From NCBI GenBank assembly GCA_022497145.1, contig MU385982.1, positions 1 through 64,000 on the forward strand: 64,000 nucleotides of DNA, given 5' to 3'. A program made the position numbers and the translations under genes. Under the pieces are notes generated by a model. It was not told where the DNA came from, made no database searches, and saw nothing but the letters and a program-made list of their open reading frames with translations. This DNA comes from Rostrohypoxylon terebratum (taxonomy: Eukaryota; Ascomycota; Sordariomycetes; Xylariales; Hypoxylaceae). Positions 12,554 through 22,276 of this stretch are shown in pieces (positions within the stretch are counted from its first letter, which is position 1; every line of letters begins with the position of its first letter).

Positions 12554-13393
12554 CTAGAAAAGCTGAGGGGCACTGTATTGTCCATATTGGAGAGCAGTGT
12601 TAGTCCAGCAAAGCTCTGGATCGTAAATCGGCTGCTGGGAGGCGCCACCCTGCTGGTAGGCTAGAGAGGTGCCGTATCTCTGATAGAGCTGAGCATATCC
12701 TGATTGGTTCACCTGGGGATCGTGAATCGGCTGAGCAAATTGCGTGCCGTATAGCATACTAGTTCCGGGGTTCTGGGTCGTGGTACTATGCTCCCAACGT
12801 TGGTGATCGTTGAGGTCTCTTAGTCGAAGAAAGCCATCCATACCATACCTGTTGCATCCTGGGATGGGACAGGCAATGGTAGGGAGCTGGTCCGATGAGA
12901 TGGCATCTCCACTCAGAAGCACAGAGGGGCCAGGTGCTACAGCAGCGGGAGTAAATCCAGCCCTCTGGCCATGCAGCTCCTTCTCAATATTGCGCTTAGA
13001 GCAGGATTTTTGATGCTGAACCAGGTGGTCCCGGCGGTGGAAACCGTTCATCCCTTGATGGCGATCGCAGCCGTGGCATGGATACATGGGGATGCCATTG
13101 GATTTGCTCTTGATATGCCTATTGAGAGCATCCAACCGGCTGAATTTGACACCACAGATACAGACATGAAGAGAAAAGGAGGAGTCTCTAGCATGTGTAT
13201 TTTGATGGCTGAAACTGACCGTAGAGAGGTGAAGCTATGCGTTAGCGAAGAGAGTAAAAAAAAAAAAAAAATACCATTCTCCATGTTTTATAGCATTTCG
13301 TCCACCAGCAGTTGGGGGGGTGTTGTTGCTGGCGGCCTCATTGGTGAAAGTACCACCGAAGTTCCTATCAAGTACCAAATGATGTGCCTCCAT
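12554..13393 (-). CDS. C2H2 zinc-finger protein, array copy A (apparently intact)
   Basis: This is a putative nucleic-acid-binding protein of unknown function. Two exons fit: 13393-13275 and 13208-12554 (257 aa), with a phase-2 intron whose 5' end is a long poly-T tract. Exon 1 (start MEAHHLVLD) aligns with the first exons of the neighbouring copies. Exon 2 opens with a finger of the form CICGVKFSRLDALNRH. A second Cys/His motif (CHGC, then HLVQHQKSC) follows. A linker resembles the VTPVVATPG segment of copy D, and a third finger (CPIPGCNRYG with HQRWEH) comes after it. The tail is rich in Gln and Tyr. It is the only copy in which I could follow an open frame from a conserved start to the stop through all fingers. 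The family is annotated only as C2H2-type domain proteins in related fungi, as far as I recall. Confidence 0.7.
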
Positions 13394-14107
13394 AATGGAC
13401 AAATATCTTGGGCAAGGAATCTAAGAAGCAGGCAGGATTCTGATTGGATGGTGAGGATATGAATTGTCGGATTTCAGACCTGGGTATCAACGTCCTCTTG
13501 TGGTGAGGGTCTGCCACCCTTCGCGTTCAGTTTTTATGACTACTATAGGGGAACTTAGTAGGTACATGCTGCCAAATTCAGGGGATCAAGGCAGTGCAAG
13601 GTAGGGTGGTGCATAGGGTGGTGCATAAGATAGGGTAGTTTTTGTTACCCTATCCGTGATTTTGAATCAGGGTGGATTGAACCAGGCTGCCAGGGTGGAT
13701 ATCCATAAGTCAAGAACGTAAGCATTGGTACCTAATATTTGCCACAGCGGCATAGGGGAAGATATACCCCTGATTACTTTTACATGTCACATGTGAGTTA
13801 GGTATCTTACAGTAGGAAATAGTTTCATTATTGTTAACAGTATGAAATGAATGTCATAAATGAATGTCATAAATAAATATCATAAATAAATATCATGAAA
13901 TCATAACAATAGTCCATAACATCAAGTTCATGTGTTCCTCACTAGACTCCCGTTCCTCATGCCCAGTTTTGCTAATAAATAGTGCTTCAAAGTTCTTAAA
14001 GTGACGTTCGTTAAAAGTATCCATACTTAATTAGTAAAATCAATGTTGTATACCTAGGTAATTAGTAAAAACTATTCTGTATAGGTACCTAGAACTTAGG
14101 CAAGTAG
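13394..14107. other. spacer between zinc-finger copies A and B
   Basis: There is no gene. It holds a repeated TAGGGTGGTGCATA unit at about 13603-13640 and a tandem ATGTCATAAATGA/ATATCATAAATAA array at about 13848-13900. Near 13895-14010 is a 3'-flank segment similar to those of copies A and D. Confidence 0.55.
13848..13905. repeat. short AT-rich tandem repeat
   Basis: About four imperfect copies of a 13-nt unit (ATGTCATAAATGA, ATATCATAAATAA) sit just downstream of zinc-finger copy B. Confidence 0.7.
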
Positions 14108-14833
14108 TTAGTAAAATCCATTTTGCTGGTCAAAGTAAAAGATGTTGTCCCGCTCGGGGTTCTCAAAAGCAGGCTCCGAGTCAAGGGCCTGGGCAGTGGC
14201 GTCGGGCTGGAAGTACTGAGAAGCGCCGTCCTGTTCAAATGGTTGGAGATAGTTGCCTGACCATTGAAATTGCTGAAAGGTGTAATCCTGCTCATATGGC
14301 CAGAGGGTATTATCTTGGCCGTAAGGCTGCGTACCACTAATTGGCTGGTAGGACTGGGTGATTACGTTTGGCTGGAAGGACTGGGACGCACCGGTTTGCT
14401 GGAGGGCGCTGCATACTCCATGGCGTTGTTCTTGGTCAAGATGAACCGTAGCCAGATGTTCGATAAGGTCGGTCAGCTGAACAAAGCCATTGTTATCGAC
14501 CCTGTCACACCCCGCAACAGCACAGGGAAATTGACCAAGTTTCAATGGATTGGCACCACCGCTCATGGAGATAGAAAGACTGGACGTCGTAGCAATAGGG
14601 GTGGCCTCATTCATCCGCTCATCAGAATCCGCTTTGACGCGACCTCCGGGGCAGCCCTTTGAGACATGATCCTGTAGTTTGTCAGATCGCCAAAAGGATT
14701 TGCCACACTTGATACAGGTATGTTTAGGGCGTCCATTGGAATACGGGCGGAGGTGTCGAAGAAGTGCATCTGACCGGCTAAACACCTTACCACAAATGCA
14801 TGCAAGAGGATGGGAGGCATCTTTTTCATGCAT
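14108..14833 (-). CDS. C2H2 zinc-finger protein, array copy B (first exon degenerate)
   Basis: The frame from the ATG at 14833 codes for 241 aa. It has a first finger (CICGKVFSRSDALLRH), a second finger of C2HC form (CIKCGKSFWRSDKLQDH, then SKGC), a Thr/Ser linker and a third finger (CAVAGCDRVDNNG, then HLATVH). The Gln/Phe/Tyr-rich tail repeats QSYQP and QPYGQD-like units. An exon-1 homologue lies upstream, with its ATG at 14985 in a sequence nearly identical to copy C (ATGGCCGCG). Its sixth codon is TAG where copy C has CAG, and I found no clean splice to exon 2. The gene either now starts inside exon 2, giving a shorter protein with all fingers, or is a pseudogene. Confidence 0.5.
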   Translation of the reverse strand: MHEKDASHPLACICGKVFSRSDALLRHLRPYSNGRPKHTCIKCGKSFWRSDKLQDHVSKGCPGGRVKADSDERMNEATPIATTSSLSISMSGGANPLKLGQFPCAVAGCDRVDNNGFVQLTDLIEHLATVHLDQEQRHGVCSALQQTGASQSFQPNVITQSYQPISGTQPYGQDNTLWPYEQDYTFQQFQWSGNYLQPFEQDGASQYFQPDATAQALDSEPAFENPERDNIFYFDQQNGFY

Positions 14834-14985
14834 GAACACCTGGGCAGCGTCCAATGCCTACCTATTTTCCAGTTAGCAAAACAAAAGCGGACAACGTACC
14901 TAAGCTTTCCCACTTTGTCGAAGGCGTTATTATTGACGCTACCGTTGTCGAAAATGTTGCGAAGCACCTAATGGTCCGCGGCCAT
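14834..14985 (-). pseudogene. exon-1 relic of zinc-finger copy B
   Basis: Reading from the ATG at 14985, the frame gives MAADH, a stop (TAG, 14970-14968), then VLRNIFDNGS. Copy C reads MAANHQVLDNDFGS at the same place. The match covers about 15 codons and includes the ATG context, so this was a coding exon. The change CAG to TAG is C to T before A. The poly-T intron seen in copies A, C and D is not obvious here. Confidence 0.6.
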
Positions 14986-15863
14986 GGAGAAATAACGAAG
15001 AAAACAGGGCTGTTATTGGATAAGTAGCACGCAAGTTGCTAGACGTAAAGGATGGGCATCTTCCACTATTTGTGTCCGAGGCAAGTCAAATGGGTAAGAG
15101 TTTGGCTCAGGAATATAGGAGATAAATGATGCCTTACGCAGGCGACAAGGTGGTATTGGGCGGTGTTGGGCGGTATTGGGCAGTATAGGGTGGTATCTCC
15201 GAAGCGCCGACTAACAGCAGGTACATGAACCCACAGAAATACTAAAGGATGCGCCCAATTAGAATTCAAGAAGATTGATATATGCCCTCTCATGTCAACC
15301 TTGAAGTTTGCCTATGACATATGTACCAGCATTTAGGGTGGTGGAAGGGTGGAAGTCCTGCGTAACCCCAGATCCAATCTCATATTATGCAGGCCTATAT
15401 ACCTAGGTCTAGGTAGGCATGCATGAAGCTATAATGAATAATGTACCTATGACATATGTAAGTAATAGGAATCATACTAGGTAGTTCGATACCAGGTACC
15501 TAAGCACTGTAACAATATTTCGAGAGGAAGTATAGATGCTTATAGTAGGAAACAGGTAGGTAATAGTCACGTAGAGAGATAGGTCAACACACGTGGTTAT
15601 CATATCGAAGCCATCTTTAAAATAAAGCGTGATAGTGGTGGTGTCATTGCTACTACTACTAGAAGGAAAAAGCTCAAGCGAATAATTCAGAATAACGACG
15701 TTCAAGATCGATTCCAAGCATTCCTCATATCATGTCCTTACTCCTACCACTAAACTCTCAAGCCAAACAGTTTTCCGTAGCTCTTAAAGTGACACCCGCT
15801 AGAACTAAAGTTGGAAAATGTCGTCCTGCTGGTCGTGCTGAGATCAGTAACTAGATGTAGGGC
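14986..15863. other. spacer between zinc-finger copies B and C
   Basis: There is no supported gene. Copies of GGGCGGTATT/GGGCGGTGTT lie at about 15156-15195. A TAGGGTGGTGGAAGGGTGG segment near 15333 resembles one at about 16850 upstream of copy C. The 3' flank of copy C, with the same AAAGTGACACCCGCTAGAACT-type motif as copy D, lies near 15785-15805. Confidence 0.5.
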
Positions 15864-16655
15864 CTAGAAGGTGCCATCCTGTCCGTAGAATTGAGGCGCA
15901 TTGTCTTGCCAGTAAGTCTGATGCTCGTCAATCAGCTGGTAGAGGCGGGAAGCACCGTTCACTAGAAGCAACTGGACGGTGACATCCTGCTGCTGGAACT
16001 CGGGGTCAATCCGCTGGCAAATTCGTAAAATTCCCTCTCGCTGAACAACATCATCGATGTTGTGCTGTTTTCTAGGCACATGCATCCACTTCAGGTGGTT
16101 GATCGCATATTCACACAATGGAGACTGTTGTTGCCGACTCTAGGACATCCTGGGACGCCACAAGGAATAATGACGGAGGTCGATGGGCCAGAACCTTCAT
16201 TTGAAATCATGTAAGAGCCGGGCGTTGCTGCAAGAGGGAAAATGACGGCCCTCTGATCGTGAGCCGCATCGTTGGCATTGACCTGGGGACAACGCTTCGA
16301 ATGAAGTTTCAGTTTATCTTTACGGTGAAAACGCTCGCCGCAATGATCGCAGGCGTGCCTCTTAGGAACCTCGGGTGAGTGACTGTTGACATGTCGGAGA
16401 AGTGCATCTTTCCGACTAAACGTTGCACCGCAGATACACCCGTTATCCGGGTGGGAGTTGCAAACATCATCGGCACTAGCAGGTGGCCAGGGGCTGTGTC
16501 AGTAGGAAAAAAAAAACTTACCCTTCTCCATTTATTAGTGGAGATGAAGGGTAGGTGATAGGCTGCTCATTCTGCAGGACAGCATGTTGGTTGACGGAGA
16601 CGTTCCTGGAGGTGCTGCCGAAGTCGTTGTCAAGTACCTGGTGATTCGCGGCCAT
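15864..16655 (-). pseudogene. C2H2 zinc-finger gene, array copy C, frameshifted
   Basis: Exon 1 (16655-16522) reads MAANHQVLDNDFGSTSRN and ends in LINGEG. A short phase-2 intron with a poly-T tract follows. The best acceptor is at 16476, giving 46 nt and a CTGAC branch site. Exon 2 has finger 1 (CICGATFSRKDALLRH) and finger 2 (CDHCGERFHRKDKLKLH, then SKRC). It continues with a linker (LAATPGSYMI) and the start of finger 3 (CGVPGCPRVGNNSLH), then runs into a TGA at 16093-16091. The missing half of finger 3 and the tail continue in another frame from about 16116 to 15864 (CEYAINHLKWMH, then FYGQDGTF). A single-base deletion or equivalent at about 16115 explains this. It is a pseudogene, or a sequencing error if reads disagree. 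Confidence 0.65.
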
Positions 16656-17245
16656 GGTGAAAGAGCTCTCGAGGAGTCGATAATGGGTGCTGGGACTGCT
16701 AACAGCTGCTAACAGCAAGAGACGGGAGGGACTGCCCTCTTGTGCATCACGGCAAATTCATCGCAGGTAAACAGGTAAGGCTCTGGCACTGGTACATAGA
16801 ATATACATGCAAGACAGAAGCGTGGCAGGACGGCAAACTACACAGGTACTTGGGTGGAAGGGTGGAAATCATGGATGCTTCACGGCAGGCTTGAGTCGTA
16901 GGCCGCCATAGGCCGCCATCCCCTATTGTTGAGGCTGTCATCATCAATATCACCATAGCAAACAGCGGTTACTATGTTTATGGTTAAGCCTACTATATAT
17001 GGAGGGCACGCATGAACGTCACATGTAAACCATTTTAGAGTAGAGAGGTAGTTCGCTATTGATCAAATCAATCTATCATAAAATCGTAAGAATCATCAAC
17101 GAGGTCAATCTCATCCATTCCTCACGCAGCTCTCATCCCCGATACCAAGTTCGCATTTCCTTAATCTAGGTTCCCACGAGAAATAGTATCCCCGGAAGAT
17201 CGAAGATAATGTCCAGTAGAACTAGAGTTAGTAAGGACCATCTAG
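16656..17245. other. spacer between zinc-finger copies C and D
   Basis: There is no supported gene. It contains the GGGTGGAAGGGTGGAAATC segment near 16851 and the 3' flank of copy D (about 17065-17225). That flank resembles the flanks of copies A and B, with ATCATAAAATCGTAAGAATCA then TTCCTC. Confidence 0.5.
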
Positions 17246-17800
17246 TTAGACGTCCCAAGACGTGACATAGTCCTCAGGAGCAGCCGGCGACCAAAAAATA
17301 TCGCCTGGCTGGACGTACTGGGAAGCGTAGCCTTGTTCATTCGACTGGGAAACATCGTTTGATTCGGGAAGTAGCTGCAGTGGCTGAAGAGTGGCATATG
17401 ACGGGGAGGTACCTCCTTGCTGAAGAACGCCAAGAACCTCAGGGTGCCGTTCCTGAGGAAGATGCGCCGTAATCATATGTTTGACGAGATCGGCCATTTC
17501 GAAAAGGTGGTTGCCATCCTCCTTGACACATACTAGGGCACAAGGATGAAGGTGAGAGGCCGGTGAGTTGACATCGTCATTTATAAGGAGAGAGCCAGGC
17601 GTCGCAACAACAGGGGTAACTTCAGTACCAGAATCGTGAAGTCCACTGTCAACATTGGCCAAGGGGCAGCCTTCTGAATGTTGGATCAATCTTTTCCTAC
17701 GCTGGAAGCGTGCACAGCATCCGCCGCACGGGGTTTGCTCCTTGATGTGCCGGAGAAGGGCGTCATGCCGTGTAAATTGTTTGCTGCATAAGCACGACAC
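17246..17800 (-). CDS. C2H2 zinc-finger protein, array copy D (5' end unresolved)
   Basis: Exon 2 encodes a first finger (CLCSKQFTRHDALLRH), a second Cys/His motif (CGGCCARFQRRKRLIQH), the linker EVTPVVATPGSLLI and a weaker third finger (CALVCVKEDGN, then HMITAH). It ends in a Gln/Tyr-rich tail. Upstream, a poly-T intron sits at about 17835-17870 after GGEE, the same place as in copies A and C. The exon-1 frame that resembles copies A and C (AATNNASRNYTV, then HPHQGGEE) meets a stop at about 18010-18012 and has no ATG. The other open frame from the ATG at 18027 reads a Pro-rich segment unlike its relatives. The true start is therefore unclear and the gene may be decaying. The open frame begins at 17800 without a normal ATG. 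Confidence 0.45.
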   Translation of the reverse strand: MSCLCSKQFTRHDALLRHIKEQTPCGGCCARFQRRKRLIQHSEGCPLANVDSGLHDSGTEVTPVVATPGSLLINDDVNSPASHLHPCALVCVKEDGNHLFEMADLVKHMITAHLPQERHPEVLGVLQQGGTSPSYATLQPLQLLPESNDVSQSNEQGYASQYVQPGDIFWSPAAPEDYVTSWDV

Positions 17801-18027
17801 TTTGGCTGCACTTGGACAGCTTTGGGAAATTTAGTAAAAAAAAAAAAAAAAGACTCACTCTTCTCCACCCTGATGCGGGTGGTGGGATTGGGTAGCCAGC
17901 TGCGACGCAGCAGGCTGGCTATCAGAGGGTCCGCCAATAACAGTATAGTTGCGGGAGGCGTTGTTGGTGGCGGCGGCGGTGGTGATTGTGGTGGAGGGGC
18001 TTCACAATAGACCAATCGTAGCTGCAT

Positions 18028-18531
18028 TGGTGTACCTATATGTAAAGTCCAGGAACATGGTATTTACAGCCAATAAAAGTAAAGAAGGCTCGTACGTTCG
18101 TAATTATTGAGATCTTGAAATACATTTTATAGCCAATACAATGCATCTGTTGAGCCATATCTAAATCCGGCTAAGGGCAGGGGGCAGAGTAGTATAATAG
18201 AGGTTTGACATGCAGGAACCATCGTGATGATATGCTCAGCGGGTATTTCCTAGACCCCTCCTAGATTGTGAATCATCGCCTAGTAATTATGGGTCACCGT
18301 AGATCGTTTGAAAAATAGTTGATGTTAGGATGATATCTCATTGGCGTTGTGAGCATCACTATGACGCGATCGAGGACTCCTATTTCAGATCGAAGTGGGT
18401 GAAGTGAATGATATATAGATGGTCGCCCCTTCAACTACCAATTCAATTGCTTCTAAATGAACAGAATAGAACATAACCAAGACTTGATTGAGGATAATAA
18501 AAATTCATTATAAACACATCGTCACATAGCC
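18028..18531. other. intergenic region upstream of the hydrophilin-like gene
   Basis: There is no supported gene. The region is AT-rich and holds a TATATAGAT box at about 18412-18420, some 110 bases before the downstream start codon. It is the probable promoter of the LEA-like gene. Confidence 0.45.
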
Positions 18532-19476
18532 ATGTCGACCGGAGACTGGGAGTTCAACCGAGGGGCTACCAACGCGCAACCGGGCGTGGACCAATCAGAC
18601 GATCCGGATCCCAAGGGGACAGCAGCCGGATATGTATGTGCTACTGAAAAAAAAAGATAATCAAGATTCAAACTGAGTATGAGACAATAGGTCCACAACC
18701 AAAGTGAAGATAAATCCCTCCTTGGCTCCATCAAAGAAGCCCTAAAGCCAGGAGACGTCAAGAAGCAAGAGCAGAAGCAGCAGCAGGGTTTAGGACACCT
18801 GGGAGACCTTACGCATGATGGTCGACACGGCGGCATTGAGGAGACCATAATGCGAGGACATAGGGATTATAGCGAATCCCAATCCCACCGCGATGGTATG
18901 AGAACTGGCGGCGTGTTCGAGTCCGTAATGCCCGAACACAAGGAACACGAAAACAAGGAAAAGGGGGGTATCCTAGGAGCGATGAAGTCCGCTACCAACG
19001 AGATGCCAGGCCAGATGAAAAAGGCGATGGGTGATCAGGACTCGGGGACTGCCGGCCAGAGAGCGGGCAGTCGTGGTGGTGACTCGGGCCTGAAGAATAG
19101 TGGCGGTATTATGGGAAAGACGGAGCGGAACTCCAAGTTCGACAATTTCCCTGCTGCCACGGGAAACTATCTAGGCCCCCAGATTGGAGAGGATCAGGAT
19201 TCGGCGACGCGGGTCTCTGCGCTTGATTCTCAGGGGTCGATCGGACATCAATTTTCGGTATGCCGAAATTCCTAATAAACTATAGTATTTAGGAATATCT
19301 ACTAACATGCACCACCTATGTAGTCCGAAGGGAAGATTGGCGGTACAGCGCAGAAGGTTGGCGGCCCGTTCTCGAAAGAGGGCGCGATCGGTCGTCAGTT
19401 TACCGATAAGGGATCTGTTGGCGGTAGGGTCCATGATACGTTGGGACACGGAGATGCCACGAGGAAGGGAACTTAA
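18532..19476 (+). CDS. hydrophilin / LEA-like stress protein
   Basis: This is a very hydrophilic protein of 273 aa, from exons 18532-18633, 18691-19257 and 19324-19476. Both introns are phase 0 and the second has a CTAAC branch site. It is rich in Gly, Lys, Asp, Glu and Gln, with no Cys, signal peptide or membrane segment. The C-terminal half carries repeats of the form GSIGHQFS, GKIGGTAQKVGGPF, GAIGRQFTDKGSVGG. These repeats are common in fungal proteins described as LEA-like or hydrophilins. Such proteins are thought to protect cells in drying or conidia; that role is inferred from composition only. The start is the first ATG and leads into a well-spliced frame. It converges on ORC6, with 153 bases between the stop codons. 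Confidence 0.7.
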
Positions 19477-19629
19477 ATGACACTACGCTGTTATGATATA
19501 AGATTGTCAACTGTATAACCAATTCTAATTTGGGGGTATATTTGTAAAATGTATCAAATCATATCGACTGAACGTGATAGTTCACTTACAAACTATGTCT
19601 GGACGAACTTCATCCTATTATGCCAATCA

Positions 19630-20808
19630 TTATACAGGAGCATCAACATCCATCTCGGATTCGCGGGACTGTTCGATTTCCTCAAGTTGGCGCAGCTTCT
19701 CCTCTTTCCACCTGCGAAGCTCTTCCCTCTTTTGGTCTGTCATATCCCACTTACTTTGAAGCATGGTGTCACCCCTCTGCACGTAGAGTTTTTCACCAAA
19801 AGGTCGCTCATCGCCATCCTTCACTTCCTCATCCTCACGATCTACATCTGCACCATTCGTCTTCGCTAGATGCTTGATACCGGTGAACCACTCTTCTTTC
19901 TGCCACTCGTTCTCCACTACTTTGGCAACGGCGCCGTCGACATCTCTCGATTTGACATCCGACCAACCAATCCAGAGCTCATCCTCATCCATACCCACTA
20001 TGTTGACGTTTTCTTGCGCTACGCCCAGGGCCCCTAGAATCGCTTTTCGCATCCGTATGTACTGCGGGTCATCTAATTCCTTTCCCTGCTCTAGCACATA
20101 CAACTGCGAGGAGACGAGGAAGTAAATAGCAGCAAGCAACGGCGTCAAATGCCCATTAACCCATTCATCCTTCGTCCTCTTCCCATGCGGCGCAGCAATC
20201 GTTTGCATACCAGCCAAAACCGTTCTCCCAATGCGTTCCTCGTCCAGCTCCTTGCACATAAACTGGATAGTGGGACGAACCCAAGCCGGCAGTGCGCTTA
20301 CAGCACCCCCCGATTTCTTCTTAGAGGGAGGCGGGGGTGGCTTTTTCGCAGACCGAGTCGGCGTGCTGTCCCCGTTGGCCGTCGCGGGGGACCTGAACTT
20401 CGCTAGCGACTCCTCTTTGCTCGGTGTCCCGCGAGATGGAACGCGCTGGCCGCTGCCGAATACCCCCGCATCGCGCAGTTTTGAGCTAGGTGTTCTTATC
20501 CTTCCTAGCTTCCCCACCGTGTTTGCGGGCAACACATTGTCGAGGTGGTTGTACAGTCGCTTGTAGATTCGCGGTGGCACAGGCGGTCGGGGTTGGATCG
20601 GGGGGAGATCGAGGGTGATCTTGAGACGCTCGCAGGCGATGTGGGCACATGCGTATGCGCGAGCTACTTCTTCCTCTGCCTTCAGTGTACCAGCACTATG
20701 GCGCGACTGTGTGAGGAGGGAAGAGGCGAGCTCGAGGAGAGGTTGTGGTAGGTCTTTGGAATAGGTCGGCAGTAAGGAGAGGAGCGTAGGCTCCAAAGTG
20801 CGACTCAT
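19630..20808 (-). CDS. ORC6: origin recognition complex subunit 6 (Orc6)
   Basis: Orc6 is part of the origin recognition complex, which loads MCM helicases in the nucleus. A single exon encodes 392 aa. I chose the ATG at 20808 (MSRTLEPTLLSLLPTYSKDL), which starts the conserved N-terminal cyclin-box-like domain; an in-frame ATG further upstream adds an unlikely leader. The domain continues with ARAYACAHIACERLKITLDLP and PRIYKRLYNHLDNVL. A basic, Ser/Pro-rich linker (about residues 125-205) contains SP and TP sites that could be CDK targets. A second helical domain carries WVRPTIQFMCKEL, GHLTPLLAAIYFLVSSQLY and MRKAILGALG. The acidic C-terminus has the KREELRRWKEEKLRQLEEIE coiled coil. Length and layout match filamentous-fungal Orc6. 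Confidence 0.82.
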   Translation of the reverse strand: MSRTLEPTLLSLLPTYSKDLPQPLLELASSLLTQSRHSAGTLKAEEEVARAYACAHIACERLKITLDLPPIQPRPPVPPRIYKRLYNHLDNVLPANTVGKLGRIRTPSSKLRDAGVFGSGQRVPSRGTPSKEESLAKFRSPATANGDSTPTRSAKKPPPPPSKKKSGGAVSALPAWVRPTIQFMCKELDEERIGRTVLAGMQTIAAPHGKRTKDEWVNGHLTPLLAAIYFLVSSQLYVLEQGKELDDPQYIRMRKAILGALGVAQENVNIVGMDEDELWIGWSDVKSRDVDGAVAKVVENEWQKEEWFTGIKHLAKTNGADVDREDEEVKDGDERPFGEKLYVQRGDTMLQSKWDMTDQKREELRRWKEEKLRQLEEIEQSRESEMDVDAPV

Positions 20809-21444
20809 TGTAATGGAGGTAGCAACTAGAATGAAGGAGTAATTCAAGTGTAAGGGGTTCAAGTATCCAATCACAGCTCAGCAACGTCGTATCGGACGTA
20901 GGACATAATGGTTCAACAGTGCCGACGTTGAAGATGAACAGGTAGTAGTACTGACAAAGACGGTGTCGAGTTGTCGATGGAACATTGAAAGCTTGGAAGA
21001 TCACTAAAATAAAACCCCTGGCAGCCCTGGACGCGTCGCGGATAAGCTAAACGTAGCGGAGACGACCCCTGTATCTTGGAGCTGACCAGCTGCCCTTGCA
21101 GAAAACGATCGTTACAGGGATCACAGGGATCACTTACGCAATGGACAATCAGACAATGATCTCATTACACTAGCACCTGCTTATCCACCGGCTCTAGCTT
21201 ATCTTGCAGCGAAGGAGCCACCTAGACAGATCTCCAGGGCTATGGTTACGACTTCCCCAGTTCCATTCCAAGGTTGTTTCCTTGTCTTGTTGTTCTTATT
21301 CACGAATTGAAACGAAACATCGAATCAAATTGGGACTTAGCTTCTAAGCTTATTCTTCCTTCCCTTCTTCTTGTTGCATCTTTTTTATTTGGTCTCGTGT
21401 CTTAACTTCCAATCACTTGTTCCAACGGAGATCGTCGTATCAAG
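20809..21444. promoter_or_regulatory. divergent promoter region between ORC6 and the EF-hand gene
   Basis: About 0.64 kb lies between two diverging genes. It contains no open frame of note. The last 150 bases before the EF-hand gene are T/C-rich (TTCTTCCTTCCCTTCTTCTTG), typical of a fungal 5' leader. Confidence 0.5.
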
Positions 21445-22107
21445 ATGCGCACTGCGATACTCGTCGCAACAGGCTTAGCCTGCGGAGCTCTAGGACACGG
21501 TAGCCACGACAGTTCGCAGAAGCCAATGGTTAGCGAAAACGCCAACTGGATGACGAAACACATGGCTGGTAGGCTATTACCCTCTTCATTGCCTATCATG
21601 TAAATTCTCTAATGCAAAATAGAGGAGCACCATATCGGCGACTTCGATGCCTCGTCCTTCTTTGTCCTGCACGATTACGACGCCGATGGTCACTGGGAAG
21701 CCGAGGAGATCCTGCGCACGTATGGATTGATGGACGAGTCGAACAAGAATGTACCCCAATCGCGCCGCGACGAGATCGAGCGCGAGTTATTGCGACTGCT
21801 TGACACCGACGGAGACGGGTTTGTGACGCGCGACGAATTTGCCGCTTTCATCGACTCCGGGAAGACGCTACCCGACATGGGTACCGGACCCGGTCACCAC
21901 GGCGACGACGAGTACGAATATGAGATTCACCACTGGGAGAAATACCACAACGAGAACAGCCCCCTCGAGGAATTAAACCATCCTGAGGATATTGAACACT
22001 TCAAGAAACATGAGGAGCTCGAGGATGCGGAGGCAAGACTCGAGAAGCTCAATAGGATGACTATCGTAGAGGATAACATCCCGAGCAAGTTCAGAAGAGG
22101 CAGTTAA
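21445..22107 (+). CDS. secretory-pathway EF-hand protein (Ssp120 / nucleobindin-like)
   Basis: This is a small calcium-binding protein of 202 aa from exons 21445-21568 and 21623-22107, with a 54-nt phase-1 intron. It starts with a signal peptide (MRTAILVATGLACGALG). Two EF-hand loops are visible. The first is HDYDADGHWEAEEI near residues 62-75, and the second, DTDGDGFVTRDEF, is fully canonical. A His/Glu-rich segment (YEYEIHHWEKYHNEN, then HPEDIEHFKKHEELE) is typical of yeast Ssp120 and nucleobindin relatives, which act in the Golgi with lectin-type cargo receptors. There is no clear C-terminal HDEL-type signal (it ends RRGS). The start is the first ATG and gives a proper signal peptide. Confidence 0.78.
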
Positions 22108-22276
22108 ATACTTATCTAATAATACCGCTTAATTTCTCGGAGTTCGGAATTGTATGGCTAGCATGAGGGCATGACGCAAAGGGTATTTGTTGGCTTGATG
22201 TGTTTCAGGAGGCAACGTACACGATTTACGAAATGGAGGGTTGGGGCGCGGATGATGCATAGTGTACGATACTCCG

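Noticed and set aside
15150..15200. GGGCGGTATT repeats considered as a telomere-like array
   Set aside because: The units are not TTAGGG and only a few copies are present in the middle of a gene array.
16494..16521. 28-nt intron in zinc-finger copy C ending at the first AG
   Set aside because: Too short for a normal fungal intron; the next AG at 16476 gives 46 nt, keeps the frame and leaves a proper branch site.
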